Assembly (NCBI GenBank): GCA_033297075.1
Contig: MU858090.1
Coordinates: 124,001-188,000, forward strand
Reading direction: 5' to 3'
Origin: Rhypophila decipiens
Lineage: Eukaryota; Ascomycota; Sordariomycetes; Sordariales; Naviculisporaceae
Length of the DNA stretch: 64,000 nucleotides
Shown one piece after another: positions 12,501-24,300 of this stretch (position 1 is the stretch's first letter; the number at the start of each line of letters is the position of its first letter). The notes under the pieces were generated by a model, which was not told the origin of the DNA, searched no databases, and saw only the letters and a list, made by a program, of their open reading frames with translations. Position numbers and translations under genes: made by a program.

Positions 12501-13444
12501 TGCGGAGGGATGATCGATATTGATTAGGTTGCCTCCTTGCCGCCACCTACCCAAGTTAGGGCCCTGATCTACCTACCTACTTACTTGATCTACTTCATGT
12601 TGCTTGAGCCACCTTGTTTATTAACTCGGGTGGCGTTTTATTACGACTAGTATGTGTTTCGGCGATGGGTAACGAAACGAGAAAGTGAAAATCCGGGATT
12701 GGGATCCGAGGGTGGTCACATTGTGTGGGATGGACCCTAGTACCTACCTACCATTATACATGTAAATAGATATTGACTGATTGCATATAGGTTTCACACC
12801 TGATCTATGTATGCACTGGACTAGTGACTGGGGCAAATCAAACTCGGACTCGGTCTACCTATCTACCATCTCTCATCAGTGGTTCCTGGCTCATAAATCA
12901 TGAATCATGAATATTGTTGTTACAGACAAATCATGAACATGGATAGCATCAAGGACAGCATCTCAGGAGCACAGATCATCTACGCAATAAGGTTTATCGG
13001 ATCAACCTGCTCAATGTTTGTATATTAATACCTCCGATAACAACATACAAATGAAATCAAGTTAGGGTAACAGGTGCACACAGGGCATACATAAATAAAG
13101 TACACTTGAATTTGTACCTTACGTGACATACATGAAGAGACGAAGAACATATGAGATAGTGTGAGTGGCACATACCACATCCTGTATGTCCATGAAATCC
13201 CTGATTAGGAATCCAAGTTCAACGACTCCTTATCCCACGGCTCTGACCCTGACTTACCCTCTAAAATACGACTTTATGAAATCGAATCGCGAAGCTTGTA
13301 GGTGAATGAATATAAAGGTCTGCTTGCTCATTCGTCACATCCCCTTCCTTCTTTGTTAAAGATCTGAATCGCAAAAAAGAAAAGAAGAAAAGAAAAGGAC
13401 AGGGAGGCCAGAAATAAAGCCACCAAAAGTAAATAAACTTTTCA
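9526..13444. other. Gene-poor region, 3.9 kb
   Basis: No gene is supported. The longest frame (202 codons, 9741-10349, plus strand) has no domain and sits in the GH6 upstream region with several other overlapping open frames. From 11.29 to 12.2 kb the plus strand is rich in T and CT tracts, with a TATATAAATA-like stretch near 11.53 kb. This could be the leader of an unrecognised transcript, but no coding exon follows. Short direct repeats occur, such as CTAC/TTAC tracts near 12.57 kb and ATCATGA copies near 12.90-12.94 kb. Confidence 0.45.
9801..10170. promoter_or_regulatory. Cluster of CreA/Cre1-type consensus sites upstream of GH6
   Basis: Four matches to the carbon-repressor consensus SYGGRG are seen: GCGGGG at 9801-9806, GTGGGG at 9931-9936, GTGGGG at 10156-10161 and CTGGGG at 10165-10170. 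They lie 370-740 bases upstream of the cellulase start, and the last two are nearly adjacent, a layout often seen in glucose-repressed promoters. The consensus is short and chance matches are common, so this is suggestive only. Confidence 0.35.
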
Positions 13445-13516
13445 AGGTTCGAAGGCGATTTGAACGCCTGACCTACCGGACTGCAGCCGGTTGCTCTACC
13501 CCTGAGCTACCGAACC
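13445..13516 (-). tRNA. tRNA-Cys (anticodon GCA)
   Basis: Read on the minus strand, acceptor GGTTCGG pairs with TCGAACC (one G-U) and the discriminator is T, as expected for tRNA-Cys. The D arm contains TAGCTCAGGGGTAGAGCA, the anticodon arm is ACCGG-CTGCAGT-CCGGT, and the T arm is AGGCG-TTCAAAT-CGCCT. The anticodon GCA corresponds to plus bases 13482-13484. No intron is present. Confidence 0.95.
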
Positions 13517-14115
13517 TAACCTACGAGTATGATGTTGTGACCTGATGATTCGTTCTTCAACAACATGAACTCAGCCTCATCGATACTCTACCCCTACGCA
13601 GCCTCCACCCGGTGCTTGCAGATCAGATTTAGGACTTAATCTTTGCCCAGGATTGTTGAAAACTGGGATGACAACACGGAGGAGAAACATCTCATTTTCC
13701 CCGTGCGCTTTCCCCCATATTTGGCTGATCTGAGCTGTCATGACCCTGACGTGGGTTTTGCTCACTGGAGCCCACGGTCTAACACAGTCAGCTGTGTCTG
13801 AACTCCCTCTGAGAGTTGGAACCCCACTACTTCGTACTGCTCGCGAGTTTCTTCGATATCCCTGGCTGTGATCACCATGGCATGTACATATAAGAACGGT
13901 AATAGAGAGCGTCTAAGAAACCATTTTCCATTTATTTTCCTATGCAGACGCCAGATAGTAATTCATTACATGTACAACAAACAAGTCTCAAGAAAATATA
14001 AGATGACCTCGCTTGCGATCAATGGTCCCCTGTCCGGGAATAGTATAAAACAACCAACAACCCAACAACCCGACAGTCAACGGCGCCTTGCTGTGCGCCT
14101 AACAACACCCAACGT
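13517..14115. other. Intergenic region between tRNA-Cys and OST3/6
   Basis: About 600 bases with no recognisable gene. The right end is expected to be the 3' UTR of the minus-strand OST3/6 gene. Confidence 0.4.
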
Positions 14116-15308
14116 CTAGAAGAATGGCGGGAGAGAGTATGGATATCCTCCATTCTTGACGCGGAAAATGCTGAGGAGGAAGGCGTACATAAAGTACAAC
14201 ACTCCGCTCCAGGCCAAGACGGCAATGCCTTGGTTCTTGGGATCCGCTAGTCTGGGAACCTTGAGGGCCAGAGAGATGACCGCGAACGAGAGGACACCGT
14301 CTATTCGTTATATAGTCAGCAACACAGTTGCAAACAGAATGGTTTATGTGGGTGGGGCCAAACTTACACATAGCGGCAATGACCTGAGTCTCCATGCCGT
14401 ACTGGTTCTGGAACCCACCGGCAAAGTAGCTGATACCGCCCTTGCCGTCGCCAGCCACGTAGGGAACCTTGCGGATGTGGTTGAACATGTGGGCACTGGT
14501 GAAGAGGAGGATAGAGATCAAGGTGACGGCGGCCCAGACGTTACGGCTCTGGACGATGGGGAGGACATAAGGCCAGGCGACGTAGGCACCCGTGATGCTG
14601 CCCGACGTGATTACAAAGGTAGAGATCCACTTCATCCAGTTGATGGGGCGCTGGATAGCGGGATGAGGACGCCCGGGCATGTGGCGGGCTAGCCATTCGC
14701 GGACTTGTTCGGCCGATTGGGGTCTACATGGAATAGCATGTTAGCATCTGTTCCGGGTCGGACAAAAAGGGCCAGCTTACCCGTTGGTAAAGTCATATCG
14801 GATGGGGTCGGAGTTGGCAGGGGCGTGGGGTCCGACAGTGGGAGGGAAAAAGTAGAGGACGGGAGCGGTTTGGAGGCCGAGCTGTGTCGCAACGAGAGCG
14901 TCTTGGTTAGCTGCTTGCCCTCGACACATATATGGGAAAGGCCCAGGTCTAGCGTACCGACACAAAGGTCTCCCGGCCGTCGGAGAAATCAAGAGTGCCA
15001 AAGACCATCCTCGACGCACCGGGCTTGTCGCCCTTGATCCAGCTCTTCGCCAGGAGATCCCATTCCGGCGCAAACTCTCTGCACAGCTGGCAGCCGAACC
15101 TGTTGTCGAGGGCCGTGAGGAGGACGGCAACGGTATAATCGCGGGGACTGCTAGTCAGAGACCTGTAGGAGGAGTCGGCGAGCTTGACGGGCGCCGTCGA
15201 GAGTGATTTGGCGTGGAATTCCTTGAAGCGCTCCTCAGACGTCTTCTTGGCGGCGAAAGAACCCGCCGCAAAGAGGGTTGCGGACAGGAAAGCGGGCAGC
15301 CAGCGCAT
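14116..15308 (-). CDS. Oligosaccharyltransferase subunit OST3/OST6
   Basis: A 330-residue ER membrane protein of the N-glycosylation complex. Exons are 15308-14958, 14881-14781, 14723-14368 and 14300-14116, with introns of 76, 57 and 67 nt. A signal peptide (residues 1-19) leads into a lumenal thioredoxin-fold domain with the redox motif CQLC (Cys73-Cys76), in the context FGCQLCREFAPEWD. Four hydrophobic segments follow, with the HMFNHIRKVPY and GFQNQYGMETQ loops typical of the family. In yeast the lumenal domain forms mixed disulfides with nascent chains to help glycosylation of nearby sites, and the same role is inferred here. The length agrees with Ost3p/Ost6p (about 330-350). Fungi like this usually have a single OST3/6 gene. 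It diverges from the coiled-coil gene to the right. Confidence 0.93.
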
Positions 15309-15906
15309 CTTGAGTTGCTTTCTTGTGTCTATATGTTAAAATAAAATAAAAGTAAAGAGGTTTAAAAAGGAATGACTGCGACCACAGAACAATTGCTCCT
15401 TTTTGTGGGGTTTGGAGTATCGTCGACGTCGATGGTGCTGATGAAACGAATGGAGCTTCGACTGATTGATGAAGCTCACCACAATCAAAGGTGTCCTCAA
15501 TCGCCAAAGCTTCCATCCCGACAATTCCATGCACGTTTGAGCCAGATCCCTGTATGACATTGTATTGACGGCCCGGGAGAGACAGTTATCAGCTGTCAGC
15601 GGCCAACAACGTGCTGCGTTCCAGTCCCACTGCGGGGCGTGCCACGGCTGAGCCCGCTATACCTGTTTTGGCACCTTGTTTACCTCCACCTACACAAGTG
15701 GGCGCCAACGACAACGCATTGGTTGCTCCCGGTTTTCATCATCACCACTCGACACTCAACGACTTTCCCGGCGATTGCGACTTTACTAACCCGACAGGAA
15801 ACCAGCTTCAATTGCACATTCTATTAGCACCCGAGGCGATCCGATATATCTGCGCGTCTTCGCGTCCAGCCTGATGCCGTCCAAACGCGTGGCACCATGT
15901 GTAAAC
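15309..15906. other. Divergent promoter region
   Basis: About 600 bases between the OST3/6 start and the coiled-coil gene. It includes TAAAATAAAATAAAAG just upstream of OST3/6 on the plus strand. No gene or repeat is recognised. Confidence 0.4.
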
Positions 15907-18105
15907 ATGGACTCTGAACAAGTGCGCCCGCCCATCGCAGTCACCCAGCTCTTCTGAATGCATTTGCTAATGATACGATCTTGTTGGAAATATAGAGAGC
16001 GGCCAAGATACACGAGATTGATATGCGATACACACGATCCAGCCACAAAACCGACCTCCTGGTCAAAGACGAGGAGGCGCGGAGGTTAAAACTGCGCGGA
16101 GTGTTGCTTCGCGATGAGAACTCATCACTGAAAGACCAGCTCGTCCAAAAGGACGTAGAAATCAAGATACTGGTTGAGCAGATCGACGAGGTTCGCGGTC
16201 AGCTAGAGAGCGTGCAGCAGAAATGCAGCAGGCAGGAAAAGATGATACAGACGCAGTCTCGGGAGATATCCAATTTGAAGGTATTTATCACATTTGATCG
16301 TATTTGACTCACGAGAACAGATCTGACAAGTCTGGTAGGAGGAAATCTCTGCCCTGAGCAGCATATCCCAAGACTCGGCTAAGGTTCTGTCTGAAAAGCT
16401 GGCCCTTACCCGCGAAGTAGCCGTTTTGAGGCCCGAAATCGAACATCTCCGGTCGCAATTATCACACCAAAACGATGTTCTTGCCGAAAAACTGGCCCTC
16501 GAACGTCAGCTTAACACGCTGGAGGTTGAGCTGGCCAACGAGAGGCGGGCTGCCCAGAAGGTCGCGCAAAGACAGGAGCGGGTGAGCAAGGAGGAGGAAG
16601 AGCTCCAGGAGCGAGTGCGTGACCTGGAGACTGAATTAGCCAAGGAGAAGCAGGCTCTTCAGAAAGCGCTGAACCGTCAGGCAAAAAAGGGCCAGACTGA
16701 TGAAGAACTACAGCAATTGCGCGAGGAGCTGGCAGCGGCAGAGTCAAATCTTGCAGCTGAAAAGCGCAAGGTGGAGAAGATGACCAAAGCACAAAACTCG
16801 ACAGCAAAAGAAGCGGAGGCAGAATTAGAACAGCTTCGATCTGAACTCGCCAATGCTGAAAAGGCCTTGGCAGCCGAGAAACGGGCTGCTCAGCGCAAGG
16901 CTGACAAAAAAGACGGTGCTTCCGAGACTGAGATGGAAGGACTTCGGGAGCAGCTCGCTCAGCTGGAGGAAGCACTTGCAAAGGAGAAAAAGGCCAGAGC
17001 TGAGCAGCGGATAGAAGCAAAACAAGCGGTGGCGGACGCTGAGTCGACGAAGGAGACATTGGACCTCCTCAAGGCCGACCTCCGTGAAGCCAAGCAAGAG
17101 CTGAAGAAATGCCGCGCCGAGCTGGAAAAGGCCCGTGAGCGGACAGTCAGTCTTCCGGTCGCGACGACAACGACAGTTCCGCTCAAAAAGGCGGCAGCAG
17201 CAAAGGCCCCCGGCAAAAAGAAGAGGAGGGCAGACGAGATCACGGCGGAGGTGGTAGGCCTTTCCACGCCCTCCACAGATGACAGGTCAAAACGCCCTCT
17301 TAAGAAGAGGGGATTTGAACCTTCGATTCTGGGAGAGAAGTCAACGTTCTCAATCACACCGTTCCTCAACAAGACTGTCAATCTCGAGACCTCGCCCAAG
17401 CCTGTCGGCGACGATGCTACCCGGAAGCTGCCCGTGTTCCAGTTTGGTGCGGGATCAACAGCAGCTGAGGAAGAGGCCGCTGAACCTGCAGAAGCTGACA
17501 CTGAACCAACGGAAGAGGCAGCTCAGGCTGAAAAGCCCGCTGAAAAGACTTTACCGCTGAAAAAGCCGCGCGGGAGACCCAAGGCGGCAGCTTTGGCTGA
17601 TGCCGCGCCGTCCAAGAAAAATCTCAAAACCAAGCCTCGCAAAGTTCCCAGCTCCGGCTCAACTCTCGACAATGTCGTCGAAGAGGAAGATGAAGCTGCA
17701 GAGCCAGAGACAAGCACCGCATCGTCTGTACCGAAGTCGGATGGTCAGGAGAACAACTCCATGCAGAGCATTACTTCTTCAAAGACTGGAGTAGCAACTA
17801 TCAGTATTGCTTCGGTTGGTGGCGAGCCGGAGCCCAAGAAGAAGAAGCGCAAGTTGCTCGGCGCAGCGGCGACTAAGCCGGCCGTGTTTGAGGAGGAGGA
17901 AGATGAAGGGGAGAGGGTGGCACCTTTGCCTACCGCTGCGATTGCTGCTAAGGCTAACAAGGCTGCTGCTCCCGTGGCGAAACGGCCGCCCAAGGCTGGT
18001 ATGAAACCGCTGGGTAAGGTCGGCGTGATCAAGGGCTTTGGGGTCGGTGGGTTCTCACCACTGAAGAAGGATCGCAGGGGTGTTGGAGCCAGCTTTTTGG
18101 CATAG
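15907..18105 (+). CDS. Unrecognised nuclear coiled-coil protein with AT-hook
   Basis: About 688 residues. Proposed exons are 15907-15921, 15996-16280 and 16339-18105. The second intron is well supported, and the first ends at a clear TGCTAATG...TATAG. Its donor (GTGCGC) and the 5-codon first exon are less certain. Residues of roughly 15-365 form an almost unbroken coiled coil rich in Glu, Lys, Leu and Ala. The C-terminal half is disordered and basic. It carries an AT-hook-like KKPRGRPK (about residue 510), a KKKKRK nuclear signal (about 600), the conserved-looking FSITPFLNKTVNLE and a C-terminal GFGVGGFSPLKKDRRG. A chromatin, kinetochore or spindle-pole role would fit, but I do not recognise the family and assign no function. 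Confidence 0.72.
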
Positions 18106-18866
18106 AGTGCTAATGACTAGTGGCTGATGGCCCATGGTCAGTGGTTTGTGAGTTTGATGTTGTGTGAATGGACCAGCCGGCGATGGCGTTGGGCTTTGTA
18201 GTATTAATTCAAGCATGGGGAACGGGAACTTTATTGGAAATATACGGGAAGGAAAGGGACGGGCTTGCATTGGGATTATGGCGTTTTTGTTTTTATGGTT
18301 CATTGGTGGATTACGGTTGGCATTGTGTTAAATTTGGCTTCTTGTTGGGTTTCTTGTTCCTCAAGGTTTCTTTTTCACGTACACCAGTGTATTTACGCTT
18401 TGCTTTCACCTGTACGGACAGTTAATGAGAAGCATTCTCTCTACGCATTCTATATTTTTGATGTGCCCTCAATCCTTGGCTGATTACGGCCATATCCCGT
18501 GAGCAGTTTGGCCTTCGATGTCGAGGAACGATATGGTTCAGTTGGGCCATAAGGTCAGTTAGCGGGGCATTAGCTCCGCCTAAATGCATTTAATAACGTT
18601 GAAGCGCTCTAATCAATGCAGCAAAACGTGACTCCTTGACCGCTTTGATGCATACCAGGAAATTTCAAGTGGCTGAACGTTCATGCAATCTCATGAAAAC
18701 ATCAAATGAAGCTTTACCATGAACAACGGATGAAAGCCGCACAATAGGCCTCTTTAAGGATCAGAATTCTCCCTCTTTGAGATGATGGATTATAAATAAT
18801 CGATTCCGCTCATTAAATCTCACTACTTTCCGATAACTTTCATGTTATCACCGTCTTTCAGACGCC
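18106..18866. other. Intergenic region
   Basis: About 760 bases between two plus-strand genes. It should hold the 3' UTR of the coiled-coil gene and the promoter of the methyltransferase. No coding exon or repeat is recognised. Confidence 0.4.
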
Positions 18867-20531
18867 ATGCAAACAATATGGACGGTGACCCGGACTCAGG
18901 CGCAGACACCATGCGGTCGCTGTTTTGCAGTCGCGTTCTCAAGCACCATGAGAGGTAGAATATTGGAACCCGGGATCAGGCGATACATTCAGTCATTATC
19001 GCTGTCATCTCGGACGGCCACGACACAGCGCCGAGATGGCATTAAGAGTTTACCAAGTTCACGCTCACTCTCACAAATATCATGCCCATCATCCACCGCA
19101 TATCTACGCCCACAATCAATAACACCAAAAACAAAATTTACTACAACAATAACAAGCCGAAACGCCTCGTCCTCGTCAAACTCACGCTGGAAACAACGCC
19201 AAGGAAACGACTACTTCGCGCGCGAAGCTCGAGTCCAAGGCCTCAAAAGCCGCGCAGCATTTAAGCTCCTAGAGATGGACACCAAATACAAGCTCTTCAA
19301 AAAATCATCAGGGCAGATGGTTGTCGATCTTGGTTTTGCTCCTGGTTCTTGGTCGCAGGTTGCTCTTGAGCGAACCAAGCCCGATGGTTATGTTCTGGGA
19401 ATCGATCTCATTCCTGCGCAGCCGCCCAAGGGGATGAATACGATACAGGGGAATTTTTTGAGTCCCGGGGTGCAGGGGATGGTTAAAGGTTTCTTGTTGG
19501 AGGAGGAGGGGAGGCGGAGGGATGTTAAAGCTGCCAAGAGGAGGGAGAAGAAGAGTATGCAGAGTACTGAGGCTGCAGGTGAGGAGAAGGCGGATGATGA
19601 AAAGGGGCAATCGACGGCAACGAGCACGCCTGAGGCTGGTGGTGAGATGCAGCATGTAGTTGCGGATGGTACGGCGGGGACACCGGGAGAAAGTGAAGCA
19701 ACGGTCATCACTGAACAACCGAGCTATATCGACATGGAGCGAGCAGCTGCGAGGGAGAGCGATATCGAGAGCGGGCGGATCAATCCCGCCACTGGCATGT
19801 CGGAGGCAGCGAATCTGCTGGCCTTGAAGGAGAAGAAGGGAATGAGGTTGGTAGATGTAGGTCATGTGTTCGTAAAGACAGTGAGTGCTGCGTCGAATTG
19901 CTAACCAGTTGATTTGCCGGATTCTTTTGTCCTTCTAGGTGGTACTCAGCGACATGTCAGCACCTTGGCCCCAAACCTCTGGGTTCTCCGTCAAGAGTTT
20001 AAGTAACCCCTATAATAGGATGATGAACACGAGTGGAAATTCTTTTAGGGATCATGTTGGGAGCATGGTAAGTCGTCTACCTTCATTGTCACTTCCTCCA
20101 TAAATTCTGCCGCTTCATCACGCAGTCAAATTGCCCCATCCCATCCATCACTTTCTCTTTCCAAGACCGAGCCTCACTCTTTGCCAAAACAAACACCAAA
20201 CGTGGGACAAACCAAATTATAGGACCTATGCAAAGCCGCCCTCTCCTTCGCAAGCGACACTCTAAAACCCGGCGGACACTTCGTCTGCAAGTTCTACCAA
20301 GGAGGCGAAGACAAAGATTTTGAGACCAAGCTCAAGAAGATGTTTGGCAAGGTGCATCGGGAGAAGCCCGAATCGTCACGGAGTGTGAGTTTTTCTGCCC
20401 ATGAATTTTACCAAGATTTATAAATTTGACCTGTGTTTGCCATATTGTGTTTACAGGAATCCAAAGAATCCTTCTTTGTTGCTCTCCGGCGGAAACCAAA
20501 CGTTACATATGAGGATCTGGGTTTTGAGTAA
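18867..20531 (+). CDS. FtsJ/RrmJ-type mitochondrial rRNA 2'-O-methyltransferase (Mrm2-like)
   Basis: A 459-residue SAM-dependent ribose methyltransferase, expected to modify the mitochondrial large-subunit rRNA as yeast Mrm2 does. Exons are 18867-19880, 19939-20067, 20223-20384 and 20457-20531. The first 105 or so residues are Ser/Thr/Arg-rich with few acidic residues, as expected for a mitochondrial presequence. Motifs seen: KSRAAFKLLEMD (catalytic Lys133), VDLGFAPGSWSQVA (SAM motif I), LSDMSAP (Asp343), GGHFVCKFYQG (Lys404) and ESFFVALRR (Glu439), which complete the K-D-K-E tetrad. Between the second beta-strand region and the LSDM motif (about residues 210-338) sits a charged, low-complexity insertion of more than 100 residues that bacterial RrmJ lacks. 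The Mrm2 assignment over cytosolic Trm7 or nucleolar Spb1 rests on the N-terminus and size. Confidence 0.9.
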
Positions 20532-21361
20532 CAGTCCATATGGTGGTCCAGCCGAGGACTCGATGTCTTTTGTATACTATTTGTGCAAATAATTGTATCA
20601 TATGTACATATTACGCTTTTGAATAAGCCTGGAGAGCGTGTGTGTGCTAGACGGACAACAATTTTACATATGGAGAGGCATGCACTTATTACATGTGAAG
20701 AAGTCAGGAGTCAGGACAAAGTATCGTACGGTGTACCGTACCGTAATGCCGGTATCAAAATCTCCCATTATGACAGGGGTCTGGCGGACTGGAGCCTGCC
20801 CGACCAGTCACACAACAGCACGGGATAGCGTGGCCGGCATCAAGCGACCGGTGACGTCTTGTTTTCACGGAACACGCAAATTGACCAACTTGCAACGTGA
20901 GCAGTTCCAGACGCAAGCTTACTTGCACATGATCCTCCGTATATCTGGTCTTTTACTCTTCTTCACCAAACTCATGAAACCGAAATATAACAAGCCTCGG
21001 ACCGTTATCTAGACCTCTCTGTCTAATGTTTGCATTCCACGGCGCATGACCTACCCGTACAGTGTGTATTGGATACTTCCCCTCCTGTGACGGGAATGTG
21101 ATGTATAAACTCTAACATTGCGGCAACAATAGCAAGCTCAAACCTTGACCCCTACGAGATAACCATATCTTATACCTCCAATAAACCTCCTCCGACTTCA
21201 AGTTGGCGCTTCTTACTCGAGCAAAAGCTTGCAACAACCTCCGAACCTCTATTGTTCCCCGCGTAACCACCCCAACCCTCGAGATTTCGTCGCTACGCCG
21301 AAAGTACATCAAAACCTCCTTCGGATGGCCCAGACGCCATACCGAGACCGCCGACCATAAC
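20532..21361. other. Intergenic region and DDHD 5' leader
   Basis: About 830 bases. Nothing is recognised until 21185, where the frame of the downstream DDHD gene becomes open without an ATG; see the finding on its possible leader. Confidence 0.4.
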
Positions 21362-24300
21362 ATGGCGCCCGGTTCAAATGATCAGTCTCAACCAGCGCCG
21401 CCGCCTAAAAAGTCCGAAGCGACCAACACAACAGCAACGGCGACTGCGAAGTCTTACTTGGCCTCGGCAGTCGATAGCATAAACCCCTGGGCGTATACTT
21501 CCACTTCTTCGACACCTCGAAGCACGACACCCACACCGCAAAACCCCAAACCAGCCGAACAACCTCCTCCGCCGTCAGCGACTCCCAGACCTCCCCTACC
21601 GCCCACTACGGGCTCCCACTCGAGCGACCACAGCACGAATCCCTTCTACGGCCAAAGTATCCGACGATACCCGCCCGACTGTCCGCCCGCCAACATTTTG
21701 TGGTTCCACGCGGCGGATATTCCCAAGCGGAAACCCAAGTTCCTCAAAGACAAGAACGACAACACCAGCACCAACGGGACCACTACAGCAGAAGACAAGA
21801 AAACCGCCCCGCAGCCCAGGAAATACGTCCCCTTCTCGGCGAGCGACTCGCGCGCGTTAGAAGCAGCGTACCAGAAGAAGCTGCAGGAATTTGAGGATGA
21901 GAAGGCAGCCAAAAAGAATAGCGATTCTTCGCTAACAGGCAAGAAACGGCCCCGTGTGGCTTCCGGAGCAGACGATGATGGAATGCCCAACACCAGTCTC
22001 GATGGGAAAGATGGGAGACATGCCAAAAAGCGCGGCACCAAGGTCCCTGTCAACGAGGATTTCCTGTTCGATGTTGATATCGAAGAACGGGAACTAGGGC
22101 CTGTCTACTGGGAGGGTCCTACGTATGATGTCCGCCGCGGGAGCTGGTTCTACCAGGAGGGATCGAACTTGCGTCCGTGTGAGGAGAATCTGGCTTCGCA
22201 GTTGGAGGAGGGCTATCTCAAGATTCGGCCTTGGTTGTATGCCAATCGCATGCGGAGTGACTCCAAGGGTACGACTACCAGTTCGAGCAAGGATGGTGTC
22301 ACGCCCAAGTCTTCGGCCGGTGATCTAAAGTCTCTGGCGGCTGCTGGTACTGCATCGGGAGCTGACGCCAAGGCCAATACTGCTACTGGAAATGTAAAGG
22401 GCAGCGAGGTCGTGGTTGCGCATCAGCCGCAAACGTACAGGCTCTTTGGGGCTTATATGAACAGCGTTGCGACGTACCAGGATGCTAACACAGCTTGGTT
22501 GTCGTCCGATGGTGTGCTCTCGTGGGTCACCTCTACCGTGTACGAGCGGTTCGCGGGCGGTGGGTATATGAGCGGTGTCAAGCTGGTGAGGGGATATACC
22601 GAGCCCAATAAGGCGGTGAAGGAGGAGAAACGACCGTCTACGCCTACGGGCACCAAGTCGGCGACTGCTGAGCAAGAAGAGAAATTGCAGAAGGCGATCA
22701 AGAGGCGCTCTGCGCCTGCTAGTGTCATGTCGGACTCCATCGAGACCGAGGCATTGCTCCCAGGGCGTTCGGAAGAAGAAGACGAGGGCGAGTCGGAAGT
22801 CAAATTTGAGAGCACCCAAGCCAGATTGACAAGGCAACTGTCCAACTTGATCGAAGGCGGCAGCAAGGATTCCGAAAGCGAGGCCATCCGAAAACGGGAG
22901 GAGAAGGAGATCCAGGACGACTATAACGCCCGACAAGGAGAAACCCAAGGCCGCGAGATCGAGCACCTTGTTCTCGTCACCCATGGAATCGGTCAGCTTC
23001 TGGGACTAAAGATGGAGAGCGTCAACTTCATACATGATGTCAATGTGATGCGCAAGACGCTCAAGACTGTCTACTCTGGCTCCGAAGATCTACGGGCCCT
23101 CAACGGGGAAAGAGGCGACAATGGCCCTGGAAATTGCCGTGTTCAGGTGCTTCCAGTCGTATGGCGTCATTTGCTTGACTTTCCAAAGCGCAGACAAAAG
23201 AAAGGGGAACATGACTTGAGTGACCAGTACACAGAGGAGGAAGAGTACCCTTCGCTCGAAGATATCACCATCGAAGGCATGGCTTTTGCAAGGTCCTTGA
23301 TCTCGGATCTTGCACTCGATGTGCTGCTCTACCAAAGCGCCTACAGAGAACAGATCGCCGATATCGTCTCGAGAGAGTCGAACCGCATCTACAAGCTCTT
23401 CATGGAACGCAACCCCGAGTTCAAGGGCAAAGTCCACATTGTCGGCCACTCTCTCGGCTCAGCCATCATGTTTGACATTCTCTGTCGTCAAAAGGAAAAG
23501 AAAGGCTCGCAAACCGACACATCACCTCGGAATCCCCTACGCTTCTGGCCATCGGCATCACAAGACCGTTACGAGTCCAAATACCCCAAAGACATGGCTT
23601 TTGAATTTGACGTCGACGATCTCTATTGCCTCGGCTCGCCAGTCGGTCTCTTCCAGATGCTCAAAGGACGTACCATCGCTGCTCGCCACCTTCCCAATTC
23701 TTTCCCCTCCGAGAGCCCGCTCAACCCAGATTACATGGAAGACCCATTCCTGAGCGCCACGCCACACCCGTACAACACCGATCAACGGGTATCGCCCATC
23801 ACGGGGCTACCATTTAGTATCTCGTCGCCCAAAGTGTCTCAACTATTCAACATCTTTCACCCATCAGATCCCATCGCTTACCGGCTAGAGCCTCTGATTT
23901 CACCAGTGATGTCGACCCTCAAACCACAAGTCCTGCCGTATACCAAAAAGTCCATCTTTGGCTCGGTTGCAGGTCCTCAGGGGCTAACAGGTATCGGCGC
24001 CAAGGTCGGACAGTCCGTCAGCGGGCTATGGAGTAGTTTCAGCGCAGGCATAGCCAGCAGTCTTCTGAACCAAAGCCTGGGTCTCAGAAAGGAAGATGTC
24101 GCCAAGTTTCAGGCCCAACAGCAACAACAACAAGCTCAGCAAAGTCCCGGTGCAGGAACTAATATCACAGGCGGTGGGGTCTTACCTCCCTCCGAGACTG
24201 CTGGACGGTTGTCCGACGCGCAGAGAAGCGAAAAGACTGCCGAAAGGATGCGGCAGTTAGCCTCGGGGACTGCTACGGGCACGGTGAGCGGTAATGAAGC

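Noticed and set aside
16511..17059. Long minus-strand ORFs opposite the coiled-coil gene
   Set aside because: They are shadows caused by the Glu/Lys-rich codon bias of the real gene.
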